Of a DNA stretch of 64,000 nucleotides, positions 44,410-53,491 are shown piece after piece (position 1 is the stretch's first letter; each line of letters starts with the position of its first letter). The position numbers and the translations under genes were made by a program. The notes under the pieces were generated by a model, which was not told the DNA's origin, made no database searches, and was given only the letters and a program-made list of their open reading frames with translations. The stretch lies in assembly GCA_039794405.1 (NCBI GenBank), contig JBDIVL010000005.1, forward strand, positions 1 to 64,000. Reading direction: 5' to 3'. The stretch is from JBDIVL01 sp039794405 (lineage in GTDB: Bacteria > Planctomycetota > Brocadiia > Brocadiales > Brocadiaceae).

Positions 44410-45025
44410 TATCAGCAATCAAGCGAATCCATCTCTTTTGGGGAAAAATATCCTTCATTTACGGCAGGAGAAAAAAAAAAGAGGGTTTCCACGAAGCATA
44501 AAACACCGTCAAAACCCTCTCAAAGGATTTACTATCCTGGAAGTTATGGTAGCACTAGCAATCGTGGGAACTTCCATCGGTATCTTTTTCAGTTTAATTG
44601 GCAATTCTTCAAGACTAAGGGACAAAATCGACCGGCATGCAGAACAATTACTTATCGCACGGAATAAAACGGAAGAAGCCTTCCTTGGCATACTTGGTAA
44701 AAAATATGTAATATTAGATGAGAAAAAAACCTTCGAAGGCACGACAAAGGACGGAGTTCCATGGAAAATAACAGAAACGAATAAGTATAGAGAGGCAAGA
44801 AAAAAAATCAATATGAGTTCACTTGATACAGATGAAAACATGATAGAACTCCCGCCCAGGGGAACCACAATACTCAATATACTTGTAGAAGGAATAAATA
44901 TTGAGACAGTTTTCTTCCCCCAAAAAGACAAAGAAGATTCTCTTTTAAATGAGGATAAAGACATTGATGATATGAGCGAAGAGGACATCGACGATACAGA
45001 TGAAGAGGACGAGGAACCTTATTAG
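44390..45025 (+). CDS. gspI: Minor pseudopilin GspI-like
   Basis: This 211-residue protein carries a prepilin motif KG/FTILEVMVALAIVG at residues 45-60 (glutamate at +5) and then a GspI-like body (GRNKTEEAF-like ARNKTEEAFLG). The leader before the cleavage site is about 46 residues, much longer than the usual 6-10, because the only good ATG is 20 bp inside gspD; a later non-ATG start is possible. The C-terminal tail is extremely acidic (DEDKDIDDMSEEDIDDTDEEDEE). Minor pseudopilins form the tip of the secretion pseudopilus. Confidence 0.78.
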   Translation: MKLKSISISNQANPSLLGKNILHLRQEKKKRGFPRSIKHRQNPLKGFTILEVMVALAIVGTSIGIFFSLIGNSSRLRDKIDRHAEQLLIARNKTEEAFLGILGKKYVILDEKKTFEGTTKDGVPWKITETNKYREARKKINMSSLDTDENMIELPPRGTTILNILVEGINIETVFFPQKDKEDSLLNEDKDIDDMSEEDIDDTDEEDEEPY

Positions 45026-45066
45026 AATAGTTATACTCCTTATTACCATTATAAAAGGTACTACCG

Positions 45067-45843
45067 GTGAAACAGAAAGAAGGTTTCACATTATTTGAAT
45101 TACTTATAGCAGTTTTCATTGGGACAGCCATAGTTTTTTCCGGTGCTTATGCAATAAGAATGGGCCTTTTTTCCCTGGAGAAAGAAGAAGCATGGTTTAA
45201 TGGTTCAATAAAAGAAAAGGCTGCCTTTGATTTTTTCTGGCAACAAGTCTCCTCAATACGCATTGAAATAATTCCAGATAATGATACCCTGCTAACGAAA
45301 GAAAGCACGAAAGCGAGTAAAGGGAAAATCCCTTATTTCAGAGGGGAAAAAGACTCCCTTTCATTTGTATCACCTCTTTCCTTTCATAAGCATTACAATC
45401 AGGGGCTAGTAATAACCAATTATAAAGTTAAAGTAAATGACAACGGCCTATGCGATCTTATTTATTCAGAAACTAAAGTCAATCCTATAACATTGACTAC
45501 TTTTTCTAAAGAATCTGAGGGCAAATTAATCATGGAATTCAGAATGAATAAAGAACATACAATATTTCTCAAGGATTACAGCAGCATCAAATTCTCATAT
45601 CTTGATGCAAAGGGCGAAGGAACCATCGACGGGGATGAGGAAGGGGAAATTGACAAAGAAACCAATATCCATACAATGACTCTAGACGCTGAAGTTATAG
45701 AAGGTACAGATTTATTATGGCGAGAGAAAATAACCGCAAAAATCCCACGGGCAATAAAATTACTCGTGTCAAAAAGTGGAAAAGAGCAGGAACTTATAGC
45801 TCCGATTATGGCTACGTACTCATCTTTAGTTTATGGGCAATAG
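45067..45843 (+). CDS. gspJ: Minor pseudopilin GspJ-like
   Basis: This 258-residue protein starts at GTG as MKQKEG/FTLFELLIAVFIG, with cleavage after G6 and glutamate at +5. The body has GspJ features (segments on strand-rich domain, WFNGSIKEKAAFDFFWQQV). It lies between gspI and gspK. Its last 127 bases overlap the gspK reading frame, which is large for this operon type. Confidence 0.75.
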   Translation: MKQKEGFTLFELLIAVFIGTAIVFSGAYAIRMGLFSLEKEEAWFNGSIKEKAAFDFFWQQVSSIRIEIIPDNDTLLTKESTKASKGKIPYFRGEKDSLSFVSPLSFHKHYNQGLVITNYKVKVNDNGLCDLIYSETKVNPITLTTFSKESEGKLIMEFRMNKEHTIFLKDYSSIKFSYLDAKGEGTIDGDEEGEIDKETNIHTMTLDAEVIEGTDLLWREKITAKIPRAIKLLVSKSGKEQELIAPIMATYSSLVYGQ

Positions 45844-46763
45844 TAATTTTTGGATTTGTCGCTTTAAGTTTTACCCGTAATACAGGTATTGCAATAAAAA
45901 CAGAAATTGCTTTTACCGAGCGTATAAAGAATATTTATGCTGCACGAGGGGCCTGTATTTATGCAACGCAAATGATGATGCAACCACAAAAACAAGCAAG
46001 AGAAAAAAAAAGCGGGAAAATCAGGAATCTTAGAGGGGAAAACAAAAAAAGAAGAAGGAGTGGTCCGTGGTTACCAAGTAATCACCCATACACGGTAGAA
46101 ATAGGAGGAAGAGATTGCGATGTATTTATTGCCGATGAAGGCGGAAAAGTAAATATCAATAAATTAACTGATGATACAAGAATAGGTTTTATCAAATTTC
46201 TCAAGAGTTATAACTTAGAAGAACTTACCGCAGAAACCATAACAGATTGCATATTAGACTGGCTCGATAAAGATGATTTGCACCATGTCAATGGCGCAGA
46301 GAAAGATTATTACGTCACACTGCCTGAACCATATGAACCAAAGAATGGACCGTTTGAGTCTATTGAAGAACTTACGTTGGTTAAGGGTGTTACTCCAGAG
46401 ATATTTGAACTGCTGCGGGATCATATAACAATTTATGGGTCCGGTAAAATCAATATCAATTTCGCATCGCAGGAAGCCCTTCTCAGTATACCCGAAATCA
46501 CCCCGGAAATAGCAAAGGCAATAACTGCCTTTAAGAAAAAAGGGAAGAGTATTAAACAATTCCATATTTTAAAAGAATTATTTAACCACTTCGGTATTAT
46601 TGGTTCAGATTTTCAAGATATTACAAAATATATAACCCTATCAGAATCGGGATATGTAACGATCAACGCAGTCGCTTCTACTGATACGGTAAAAAATTCT
46701 TATAAGGTCATTGCTAAAAAAGGCGTAAACAGTTGTAAAATTATCGCAGCATATCCTGAATAA
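45717..46763 (+). CDS. gspK: Minor pseudopilin GspK-like
   Basis: This 348-residue protein has an N-terminal hydrophobic helix (about residues 33-53) followed by AARGACIYA and the GspK globular region: VFIADEGGKVNINKL, DCILDWLDKDDLH, GPFESIEELTLVKGVTPEIF and helix-hairpin-helix-like ININFASQEALLSIPEITPEIAKAI. Glutamate at +5 of the helix is absent, common in GspK. A basic stretch (QAREKKSGKIRNLRGENKKRRR) is inserted after the helix. The start overlaps gspJ by 127 bp. Confidence 0.8.
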   Translation: MARENNRKNPTGNKITRVKKWKRAGTYSSDYGYVLIFSLWAIVIFGFVALSFTRNTGIAIKTEIAFTERIKNIYAARGACIYATQMMMQPQKQAREKKSGKIRNLRGENKKRRRSGPWLPSNHPYTVEIGGRDCDVFIADEGGKVNINKLTDDTRIGFIKFLKSYNLEELTAETITDCILDWLDKDDLHHVNGAEKDYYVTLPEPYEPKNGPFESIEELTLVKGVTPEIFELLRDHITIYGSGKININFASQEALLSIPEITPEIAKAITAFKKKGKSIKQFHILKELFNHFGIIGSDFQDITKYITLSESGYVTINAVASTDTVKNSYKVIAKKGVNSCKIIAAYPE

Positions 46764-46786
46764 AAAGACGAGATATTGTAATAATT

Positions 46787-48052
46787 ATGAGCAAGATACC
46801 GTTTAGTAATCTATTTTCTCAAAGTGCAATGGGTTTATCCATGAACGGAAATGACCTTACTGCAACGATTGTTTATAAAAAACTCATAAAATACTCGCAT
46901 GAAACGTTCAAGATTAAAGATTTTATCCTGAAAGATATCCAGCAATTGAAACATACCGTAATACAGTGGAAGAAATTTTCTGGAGAAATCATCCTTTCCT
47001 TACCGAGGGAACTTACGATTTTTAGAGAAATAGAATGTCCACATTCGAATCTGAAAGAATTAAGAGAGGCACTTCAGTATCAATTAGATAGTTTCATCCC
47101 GTTTAGCAATGAGGATGTTTATTTCGATATCCATCCATTATCTCAAGTTAAGCATAATGCAAAAGTCCTCATCGTCGCGATAAAGAAAACGGAATTAGAC
47201 AGCATTCTATCAAAATTGCAATCTCTTGAGATCATCCCCTCACGGGTTATTGTTTCATCTTTTGCCTTTCTCCCTATTCTTGGAGAAAAAAGGGGATCTG
47301 TCGGTTTGGTAAGCAAAAACATAAAAAATTATAATTATAATTTATTTGAGAATAACCAGCTCATTTTATCATCCGTGATAAAAACAGATATTGAATTAGC
47401 AAACCAGATAAAAGCCCGATTCCCTGACGAAATATTGTTAATAAATACCAATAATGGATTTTTACCAAATGAAAAAGAAATTCCGTTACAATTCCTGGAT
47501 GAATACTCTGAATCATATGGTGCAGCACTGTATGGACTGTCTGATTATTCATGCAATATAAGCCTTGTTAAACCCCGGAAAAAACGTTTAAATGCCCAAG
47601 TTGTATTAATGTGCTTTCTAATAGGCTCCTTGATATTCTTCGCATTTCTTATTCCTTATATTCAAAAAATAAACAATCTGGCATCATTAAAAATAATAAA
47701 CACCAGAATTAAAGCGATTAAGAAAGACGTCACAGTCGTTGAAAAATTACAAGAACGTATTGCAATATTGGATGAAGCCGTTGGCAAAGTTTATGGCATA
47801 AAAGGAGAATATATCCCAAGAATAGATGTAATCCTGGAATTGGCAAAAATACTTCCCAACGATGCATGGGTAAAGGCTATTACTATCATAAATAACACTT
47901 TTGAAATAGAGGGTGACGCAGTATCTTCCACAAACTTAATACCAATTCTGGAGAATTCATCGCTTTTCTCCGGTGTAGGTTTAACCTCTCCTGTTACAAA
48001 GACACAGAGTGGTAGAGAAAAATTTCGAATAAAAGGAACTATAGATAAATAA
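46787..48052 (+). CDS. gspL: GspL-like assembly protein (PilM-PilN fusion type)
   Basis: This 421-residue protein has a cytoplasmic actin-like PilM/GspL region (about 1-255; LPRELTIFREIECP, LREALQYQLDSFIPFS), one membrane span (about 272-292), and a periplasmic PilN-like coil and domain (INTRIKAIKKDVTVVEKLQERIAIL; LAKILPNDAWVKAITI). It links the cytoplasmic ATPase to the inner-membrane platform. It lies six bases before gspM. Confidence 0.82.
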   Translation: MSKIPFSNLFSQSAMGLSMNGNDLTATIVYKKLIKYSHETFKIKDFILKDIQQLKHTVIQWKKFSGEIILSLPRELTIFREIECPHSNLKELREALQYQLDSFIPFSNEDVYFDIHPLSQVKHNAKVLIVAIKKTELDSILSKLQSLEIIPSRVIVSSFAFLPILGEKRGSVGLVSKNIKNYNYNLFENNQLILSSVIKTDIELANQIKARFPDEILLINTNNGFLPNEKEIPLQFLDEYSESYGAALYGLSDYSCNISLVKPRKKRLNAQVVLMCFLIGSLIFFAFLIPYIQKINNLASLKIINTRIKAIKKDVTVVEKLQERIAILDEAVGKVYGIKGEYIPRIDVILELAKILPNDAWVKAITIINNTFEIEGDAVSSTNLIPILENSSLFSGVGLTSPVTKTQSGREKFRIKGTIDK

Positions 48053-48058
48053 AGAAAC

Positions 48059-48661
48059 ATGGAAAAACTCTTAGCATTATTTAAAAGATTTAAAACGAGA
48101 GAGAGAATACTCCTGATCTTAGCCTTAATTGTTCTCTTTTACATCAGCTTAGACAGAATTGCGATTACCCCTTTTTTTAAATCAATTAATGAAACAAAAG
48201 AACGGCTTGAGACCCAGAAAAAACTCCTGAAGAAGTATTATTCATTTGTAGCAAATAAAAAACAGTACGAAAATAGGCTAAACGAACTGGAAAATTATTA
48301 TGCAAAAATTCAGGAAAAATATTTGTCTGAAGAAACCGAAGAACTTGCTTCAGCAAAATTACAGGAAATAATCAATAATCTCGCTAATAAGAATGGTTTG
48401 GTTGTATCAAGGAGTACAGCGTTAAAAAAAGAGATCATTAACAAGAAACCGTACCTTATTGCCCTATCGATCAATTTCGAGATACTTGATATCGATAATT
48501 CCCAAAAGTTACAAAATTTTTTATATGATATAGAGCATAATAATGATAAACTACTTTTTATAGATAACTTAAGAATTAAAACCTTAGGTTTAAATGTAAT
48601 AAAGGGCGCAACGATCTCTTCAACGTTAATGGCTATTGCCTCTATAGAAAAAAAGTCCTGA
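48059..48661 (+). CDS. gspM: GspM/PilO-like inner-membrane protein
   Basis: This 200-residue protein has one N-terminal membrane span (about residues 18-36), a long coiled coil (about 40-100, KSINETKERLETQKKLLKKYY) and a small ferredoxin-like C-terminal domain, the GspM/PilO layout. It pairs with GspL in the inner-membrane platform. It is followed by a 407-bp repeat-filled gap. Confidence 0.78.
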   Translation: MEKLLALFKRFKTRERILLILALIVLFYISLDRIAITPFFKSINETKERLETQKKLLKKYYSFVANKKQYENRLNELENYYAKIQEKYLSEETEELASAKLQEIINNLANKNGLVVSRSTALKKEIINKKPYLIALSINFEILDIDNSQKLQNFLYDIEHNNDKLLFIDNLRIKTLGLNVIKGATISSTLMAIASIEKKS

Positions 48662-49068
48662 CAGATTTGAAAACCTTATTTAAAGTAGGTTGGGTTTTAA
48701 AATGCGAAACACAACGACTTTTCTTTTTTACCCACCCTAAATCCCCTCTCAAGAAGGGGTTTTTGATTCTCCTCTTGAGAGGGGTTAGGGATGTGTTAAC
48801 AGCGTAATGAAAAACTTTGAAATTCCTATACATTTAATTAGGCCTTCGGCAACTTAAACGTAAATTTTCCCTCCCTTGATGGGAGGGACTAAGGGAGGGT
48901 GATTAGCTTGCTTTTACACCCCCACCTAACCTCCCCCATCGAGGGGGAGGAAAATTAACAATTTGAATTTCCTAAACGTTTAATTAGGCCTTCGGCAATT
49001 TTTTTATCCATGTAGAGACGCACATCAGCGCATCTCTGCAAAGGTTTGGAATTCCTATATACAAATTT
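48662..49068. repeat. Repeat-filled gap inside the gsp operon
   Basis: No gene. It contains (a) a hairpin 48731-48795 with arms CCCTAAATCCCCTCTCAAGA and TCTTGAGAGGGGTTAGGG; (b) a larger palindrome 48863-48956 whose arms of about 40 bp (AATTTTCCCTCCC... and ...GGGGGAGGAAAATT) each form a smaller hairpin; (c) direct repeats around (b), CCTATACATTTAATTAGG and CCTAAACGTTTAATTAGG, both followed by CCTTCGGCAA (48825-48852 and 48971-48998); (d) a GTAG-type palindrome at 49012-49039. Confidence 0.75.
49012..49039. repeat. GTAG...CTGC palindromic repeat, copy 3
   Basis: 28 bp from GTAGAGACGCACAT to GCGCATCTCTGC, same ends as the copies at 24059 and 27221, with a diverged core. Confidence 0.5.
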
Positions 49069-49701
49069 ATGAATACAAGATCATTACAATCTATTATGAA
49101 AAACCTTGGTAAAAAGATCAAGAAATGGAAACACTATTTACCATTAATAAATCTTGCTCTATTTATCAGTGCGATAAGTTTTACCATTGTTTGCGTAATG
49201 TTTGTTTATTATCCATCTGAAAATACTATCGAATCAGAAAAAAATAGAGAAGAAATTCCTGTAAAAAATAAGCCCTTACCATCGCTCACCATGACATCGA
49301 AAACAATAGATCATTACGATCTCATATTATCAAACAATCCGTTCTCACCAAACCGTACTGCCTGGACCCCTCCGGAAGCAAAGACAGGACAAAAACATGC
49401 TGACTCAGCAAAACATGAAGAGGAGGCAGCGGCAGCAGCGGCAGCCTCCGTCGAAAATCAACAAAAGCCCAGAGGAACACCCAAAAAAATCACTTTGCGC
49501 GGGGTCTTAATTCTTGGAGAGACGAAAAAAGCCTTAATAGAAAATCCGGACAAGACGCAAAACCAAAAGGCCTTTATCTTCATAGAAGAGGGCGAAGAGA
49601 TTGCAGAATATAAGGTAAAAAATATAGAATCAGACCAAATTAAACTTGACTGGTACGGCGAGGAACAAGTCGTTGTAATGAGATCAAATATAAGAAAATA
49701 G
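49069..49701 (+). CDS. gspC: GspC/PilP-like protein
   Basis: This 210-residue bitopic protein has a basic N-terminus and a membrane span (about residues 28-50). A linker follows, containing an alanine run (EEEAAAAAAASVEN), and a C-terminal homology-region domain (ITLRGVLILGETKKALIENP; EGEEIAEYKVKNIESDQIKL) typical of GspC/PilP. The PxNPF-type motif NNPFSPN is present before the linker. GspC/PilP ties the inner-membrane platform to the secretin. Six bases before gspF. Confidence 0.8.
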   Translation: MNTRSLQSIMKNLGKKIKKWKHYLPLINLALFISAISFTIVCVMFVYYPSENTIESEKNREEIPVKNKPLPSLTMTSKTIDHYDLILSNNPFSPNRTAWTPPEAKTGQKHADSAKHEEEAAAAAAASVENQQKPRGTPKKITLRGVLILGETKKALIENPDKTQNQKAFIFIEEGEEIAEYKVKNIESDQIKLDWYGEEQVVVMRSNIRK

Positions 49702-49707
49702 TTGCCT

Positions 49708-50910
49708 ATGAGTACATTTAAATATAAATTGCTAACGAATTCGAGTGGTATAATTGAAGGAGAAAAAGAGGCTGCTAGCAGGATAGAACTTATTACCGAT
49801 CTCCGAAAGTCGGGACATGTCATTTTAAACATTCACCAGGTAGATAAAAACAAAAAACTCGGATTTTTTCTCAACCGTGCGAACAAAAAGGCCATTTTAC
49901 CCTTTACCCAGGAACTGGCAACACTGCTTGAGGGCGGCATCCCCATTGATAAAAGTTTGTCTATCCTGTTATCCGGGCAGGATAATACTGCACTAAAAGA
50001 TGTCATTGAGGATTTATTAAACGGTATTAAGTCTGGAAAATCCTTTGCCGAGGCACTTTCAAACCATGCCAAGCTATTCTCCAGCGTTTATATAAACATG
50101 ATACGTGCAGGGGAAGAAGGTGGGGTATTACCACAGGTACTCAAGAGGTTAGGGACATTTCAAGAAAGGTTACAAAAAGTCAGAGGAGAAATCATCTCTG
50201 CAATGATTTATCCACTGCTATTGAGCAGTACCGGCCTTCTGTCAGTAGGTGCCCTTATTGTTTACGTTATTCCCAAGTTTTCCCAAATCTTTGAAGGAAT
50301 GGGAATCGCCCTCCCCTTTTCAACGAAGCTCCTTATGGGTATGAGCCAATATTCTATTAAATACGGCTGGATTCTCTTCCTTGTTACTATTGCGGTATTT
50401 TTTTTCTACAAAAGGGCTATGAGGGATAAGAACACTTCTATCAAAATAGACCAAAAAAAGCTAAAGATGCCTCTCATTGGAAACCTCTTATGGAAAATGC
50501 AGATATCGAGGTTCGCAAGAACGCTTGGCACATTGCTGGAAAACGGGGTACCGCTTCTTAAATCAATGGATATCGTAAAAGACGTGATCTCCAATCAGCA
50601 CCTTGCTCATATTTTATATACAGTAAAGGCGAATGTAAAAGAAGGGACTGGTCTTACCATCTCCCTTGCAAAGAGAGGTTTTCTACCGGAAATTGCCGTC
50701 CACCTCATGAAAGTGGGTGAAGAAACAGGGAATTTAGATCAAATGCTCCTAAAAGTTGCAGATAATTTTGATGCCGATGTGGAACAGCGAATGAAGAGGC
50801 TGGTAACTATGGTGGAGCCCGTGCTTATATTGCTTATGGGTGCAGTTATCGGTGTAATCGTAATCTCTATGTTAACGGCTATCCTTAGTGTGAACGATGT
50901 ACGTTTTTAA
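49708..50910 (+). CDS. gspF: Type II secretion/type IV pilus platform protein GspF
   Basis: This protein of about 400 residues has two repeated cytoplasmic GspF domains (FTQELATLLEGGIPIDKSL and FARTLGTLLENGVPLLKSM) and three membrane spans. Also seen: MIRAGEEGGVLPQVL and LMKVGEETGNLDQML. It is the inner-membrane rotor/platform for pseudopilus assembly. The ATG at 49708 is preferred to a TTG two codons earlier. The gspE ATPase gene usually next to it is missing from this operon. Confidence 0.93.
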   Translation: MSTFKYKLLTNSSGIIEGEKEAASRIELITDLRKSGHVILNIHQVDKNKKLGFFLNRANKKAILPFTQELATLLEGGIPIDKSLSILLSGQDNTALKDVIEDLLNGIKSGKSFAEALSNHAKLFSSVYINMIRAGEEGGVLPQVLKRLGTFQERLQKVRGEIISAMIYPLLLSSTGLLSVGALIVYVIPKFSQIFEGMGIALPFSTKLLMGMSQYSIKYGWILFLVTIAVFFFYKRAMRDKNTSIKIDQKKLKMPLIGNLLWKMQISRFARTLGTLLENGVPLLKSMDIVKDVISNQHLAHILYTVKANVKEGTGLTISLAKRGFLPEIAVHLMKVGEETGNLDQMLLKVADNFDADVEQRMKRLVTMVEPVLILLMGAVIGVIVISMLTAILSVNDVRF

Positions 50911-50919
50911 TAATACCTT

Positions 50920-51651
50920 ATGAAAGAATGTTTTCTCTCAATAATAATCCCTGCATATAATGAAGAAAAAAGGTTGTTACCTACCCTTCACAGAATATAT
51001 GCATACCTTTCCCGGCAGGACTTTGCTTTTGAAATTATCATCGTAGACGACGGCTCCACCGATAATACCATACAAATAGTAAGGGATTTTAAGAGTTTTG
51101 ATAACCACCTCATCATTTTAGAAAATAAGCAGAATAAAGGGAAAGGTTATTCGGTGAGAAAAGGCATGTTGCATGCGGAAGGAAAATACATTTTCTTTAC
51201 TGACGCAGACCTCTCCACCCCTATTGAAGAGGTAGAAAGGTGTTTACCATATCTTATGCAGAATGGCTATGATGTGGTTATCGGGTCAAGAAGCATGCCG
51301 GACTCCGATATTATTATTCATCAACCCTGGTATAGAGAAAAAATGGGAAAAACCTTTAATTTCATGGTAAACGTGGTCTTGTTAAAGGGAATTGTTGATA
51401 CACAATGCGGATTTAAGGGATTTAAAAAGGAAGTAGCAAAAGAAGTTTTTAAAAGATGTAAAATTGATGGTTTTTCCTTCGATGTGGAAGCCCTTTATTT
51501 ATCGAGGAAATTCAATTTTAAAATTAAGGAAATCCCAATCCAATGGGAAAATTCCACCTTAAGCAAGGTCAACCCGATAAAACATTCCATCCAGATGTTC
51601 AAAGACCTCTTTGGTATAAAAATGAAGGATTTCAGGGGATATTACCAATAA
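50920..51651 (+). CDS. Family 2 glycosyltransferase, dolichyl-phosphate glucosyltransferase-like
   Basis: This 243-residue GT-A enzyme starts LSIIIPAYNEEKRLLPTL, with IIVDDGSTDNT and the metal site FTDADLSTP (DAD). The later segment GIVDTQCGFKGFKK is typical of Alg5/DPM-like enzymes that charge a polyprenyl phosphate with a sugar. No membrane spans. It could make the lipid-linked sugar donor for the GT-C membrane proteins at 54-64 kb, which use such donors; this link is inference. It lies nine bases after gspF. Confidence 0.82.
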   Translation: MKECFLSIIIPAYNEEKRLLPTLHRIYAYLSRQDFAFEIIIVDDGSTDNTIQIVRDFKSFDNHLIILENKQNKGKGYSVRKGMLHAEGKYIFFTDADLSTPIEEVERCLPYLMQNGYDVVIGSRSMPDSDIIIHQPWYREKMGKTFNFMVNVVLLKGIVDTQCGFKGFKKEVAKEVFKRCKIDGFSFDVEALYLSRKFNFKIKEIPIQWENSTLSKVNPIKHSIQMFKDLFGIKMKDFRGYYQ

Positions 51652-51707
51652 CCCACCCTTACTCACGATAATGAATTGTTGATAGAACAATTGTTATTCT
51701 CCCGTCT

Positions 51708-51998
51708 TCAATCGCATGGAATGGCACGATAGCTTTTATCTAGTAAACCAATAGCCTTTGTAAGATGTAACAGGATAACGCGAGCGTAACGCATTGCCAT
51801 CTTTGTGCCCTTATCTCCCATTAACTCAGCAGGCGTATAGATATCAACTCCTACTTACCTATTCCATGACGCAAAACAATGTCTTAAATCATGAAATCTA
51901 AAATCTTCTATCCCCGTACACTCTAAGCTCTTTTTAAATATCTTATACACCTTTCTTGGATTGTACGTTTGGTTTTTGTCCCAATTTATAGTATCCAA
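51708..51998 (-). pseudogene. C-terminal remnant of a second tyrosine recombinase
   Basis: One reverse-strand frame reads DTINWDKNQTYNPRKVY, then IEDFRFHDLRHCFASW, a stop at 51855-51857, then VGVDIYTPAELMGDKGTKMAMRYAR and LTKAIGLLDKSYR. HDLRH carries the His-x-x-Arg pair and MRYA the nucleophile tyrosine, in correct order and spacing for a phage-type integrase. Only the C-terminal third remains, with a premature stop. Unrelated in detail to the relic at 27-28 kb. Confidence 0.75.
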
Positions 51999-52024
51999 CA
52001 AAAGAGCCTGCTGGCAATTTTTTA

Positions 52025-53491
52025 TTACTCTTCTTCTTTAAGGCGTGATAGCGTTTGTTGAAAAACCAAAAAATCAGTTGTATTTGCTAGTACCAGCAGG
52101 ACATCACCACTTTCTATAACCATAGAACCTGATGGTATAACAAATTTACCGTTCCGGCAAATAAGCACAATAAGACATTTCTTAGGAATGTTTAAATCGC
52201 TAATTCTCTTACCCACCACTTCTGAGTCAAATGGGACAATAACATCTATCAATTCGGCATCAATATCCGCTGTCTTTTCGAATTCGATGGGATAATTCAT
52301 CTTATAAGCCAAGGGAATATCCAGCTTCAACATTTTTGAAAGGATCGGAATAGATGTTCCTTGGATAAAAACTGACGAAACAACGACAAAAAATACAATA
52401 TTAAAAATAGTATCTGCCTGTGGGATGCCTGCCATAAAAGGAAATGTCGCCAAAATAATCGGAACCGACCCCCGAAGACCAACCCAAGCAACCATAACTT
52501 TCTCTCGCATATTCATGTTAAACGGCAATAGACACAATAATACACTAACAGGGCGAGCAGCTACCATAAGAAGAAACGTAAGCAAAAACCCTGCCCCTAT
52601 TAGTGGAACAATATGCGAAGGAAAAACAAGCAAACCCAATGTTATAAACATTACAATCTGCGCAAGCCAAGCCAAACCATCGTGAAATCTTATGATTATC
52701 TTTTTATTTGGGAACTCTGCCTTCCCCAACATTAAACCGGCAAGATATACCGCAAGGATTCCGTTGCCTTTCAGAAAAACTGCAATTACGTACGTTAGCA
52801 GTACGAGCGAAATCATTATTACCAGATAAAGTCCTTCGTATCCAAGCTTCAGACGGTTAATGAAGAATATAATAAATTTCGCCATGAGATAACCTATGAG
52901 AGATCCCACACTCATATCCAGCATAAATCTGGGAATCAAGGCGGCAATACTCATATTTTCCACCGTCAGGATACTGATAAATCCGACAGTCAAAAAAATA
53001 GCCATCGGGTCGTTACTGCCAGACTCAAACTCAAGTAGCGGCTTCAAGGGTTGCTTCAGGCTTATTCGTTTAGACCTTAAAACACTGAACACAGCAGCGG
53101 CATCAGTTGAGGAAACTATGGAGCCAAGCAGCATTCCTTCCAAAAGAGAAAATTTCAGGATATGGACGGCAAAGAACCCTGTAAAGATTGCGGTCATTAA
53201 AACCCCTGCCGTCGAAAGGATGGCTCCCGGCAAAATAATTGATTTGGTATCTTTCCATTTGGTATCAAGCCCTCCGGAAAAAATAATAAAGATGAGGGCC
53301 ACAATACCAACGGACTTGGCTAACCTCGCATCATCAAAATAAATACCGCCTATTCCTTCTGAACCGGCAATCATCCCGATTGTTAAAAATAGCAACAAGA
53401 CAGGGATTCCAAACTTATCGGAAAGCTTGCTTGAAACGACGCTCACGAATATCAATACTGCAACCAATAATAAAATATTTTCAATCGGCAT
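52025..53491 (-). CDS. Potassium/proton antiporter, NhaP2/CvrA type
   Basis: This 488-residue protein has about 12 membrane spans forming a CPA1-type exchanger (for example IVSSTDAAAVFSVLRS and ESGSNDPMAIFLTVG with paired acidic residues). At about 415-485 it carries a cytosolic TrkA-C domain (VPFDSEVVGKRISDLNIPKKCLIVLI; IESGDVLLVLA), which senses ligand or pH. It probably exchanges K+ or Na+ for H+. It is a single reverse-strand gene between repeats. Confidence 0.88.
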   Translation of the reverse strand: MPIENILLLVAVLIFVSVVSSKLSDKFGIPVLLLFLTIGMIAGSEGIGGIYFDDARLAKSVGIVALIFIIFSGGLDTKWKDTKSIILPGAILSTAGVLMTAIFTGFFAVHILKFSLLEGMLLGSIVSSTDAAAVFSVLRSKRISLKQPLKPLLEFESGSNDPMAIFLTVGFISILTVENMSIAALIPRFMLDMSVGSLIGYLMAKFIIFFINRLKLGYEGLYLVIMISLVLLTYVIAVFLKGNGILAVYLAGLMLGKAEFPNKKIIIRFHDGLAWLAQIVMFITLGLLVFPSHIVPLIGAGFLLTFLLMVAARPVSVLLCLLPFNMNMREKVMVAWVGLRGSVPIILATFPFMAGIPQADTIFNIVFFVVVSSVFIQGTSIPILSKMLKLDIPLAYKMNYPIEFEKTADIDAELIDVIVPFDSEVVGKRISDLNIPKKCLIVLICRNGKFVIPSGSMVIESGDVLLVLANTTDFLVFQQTLSRLKEEE

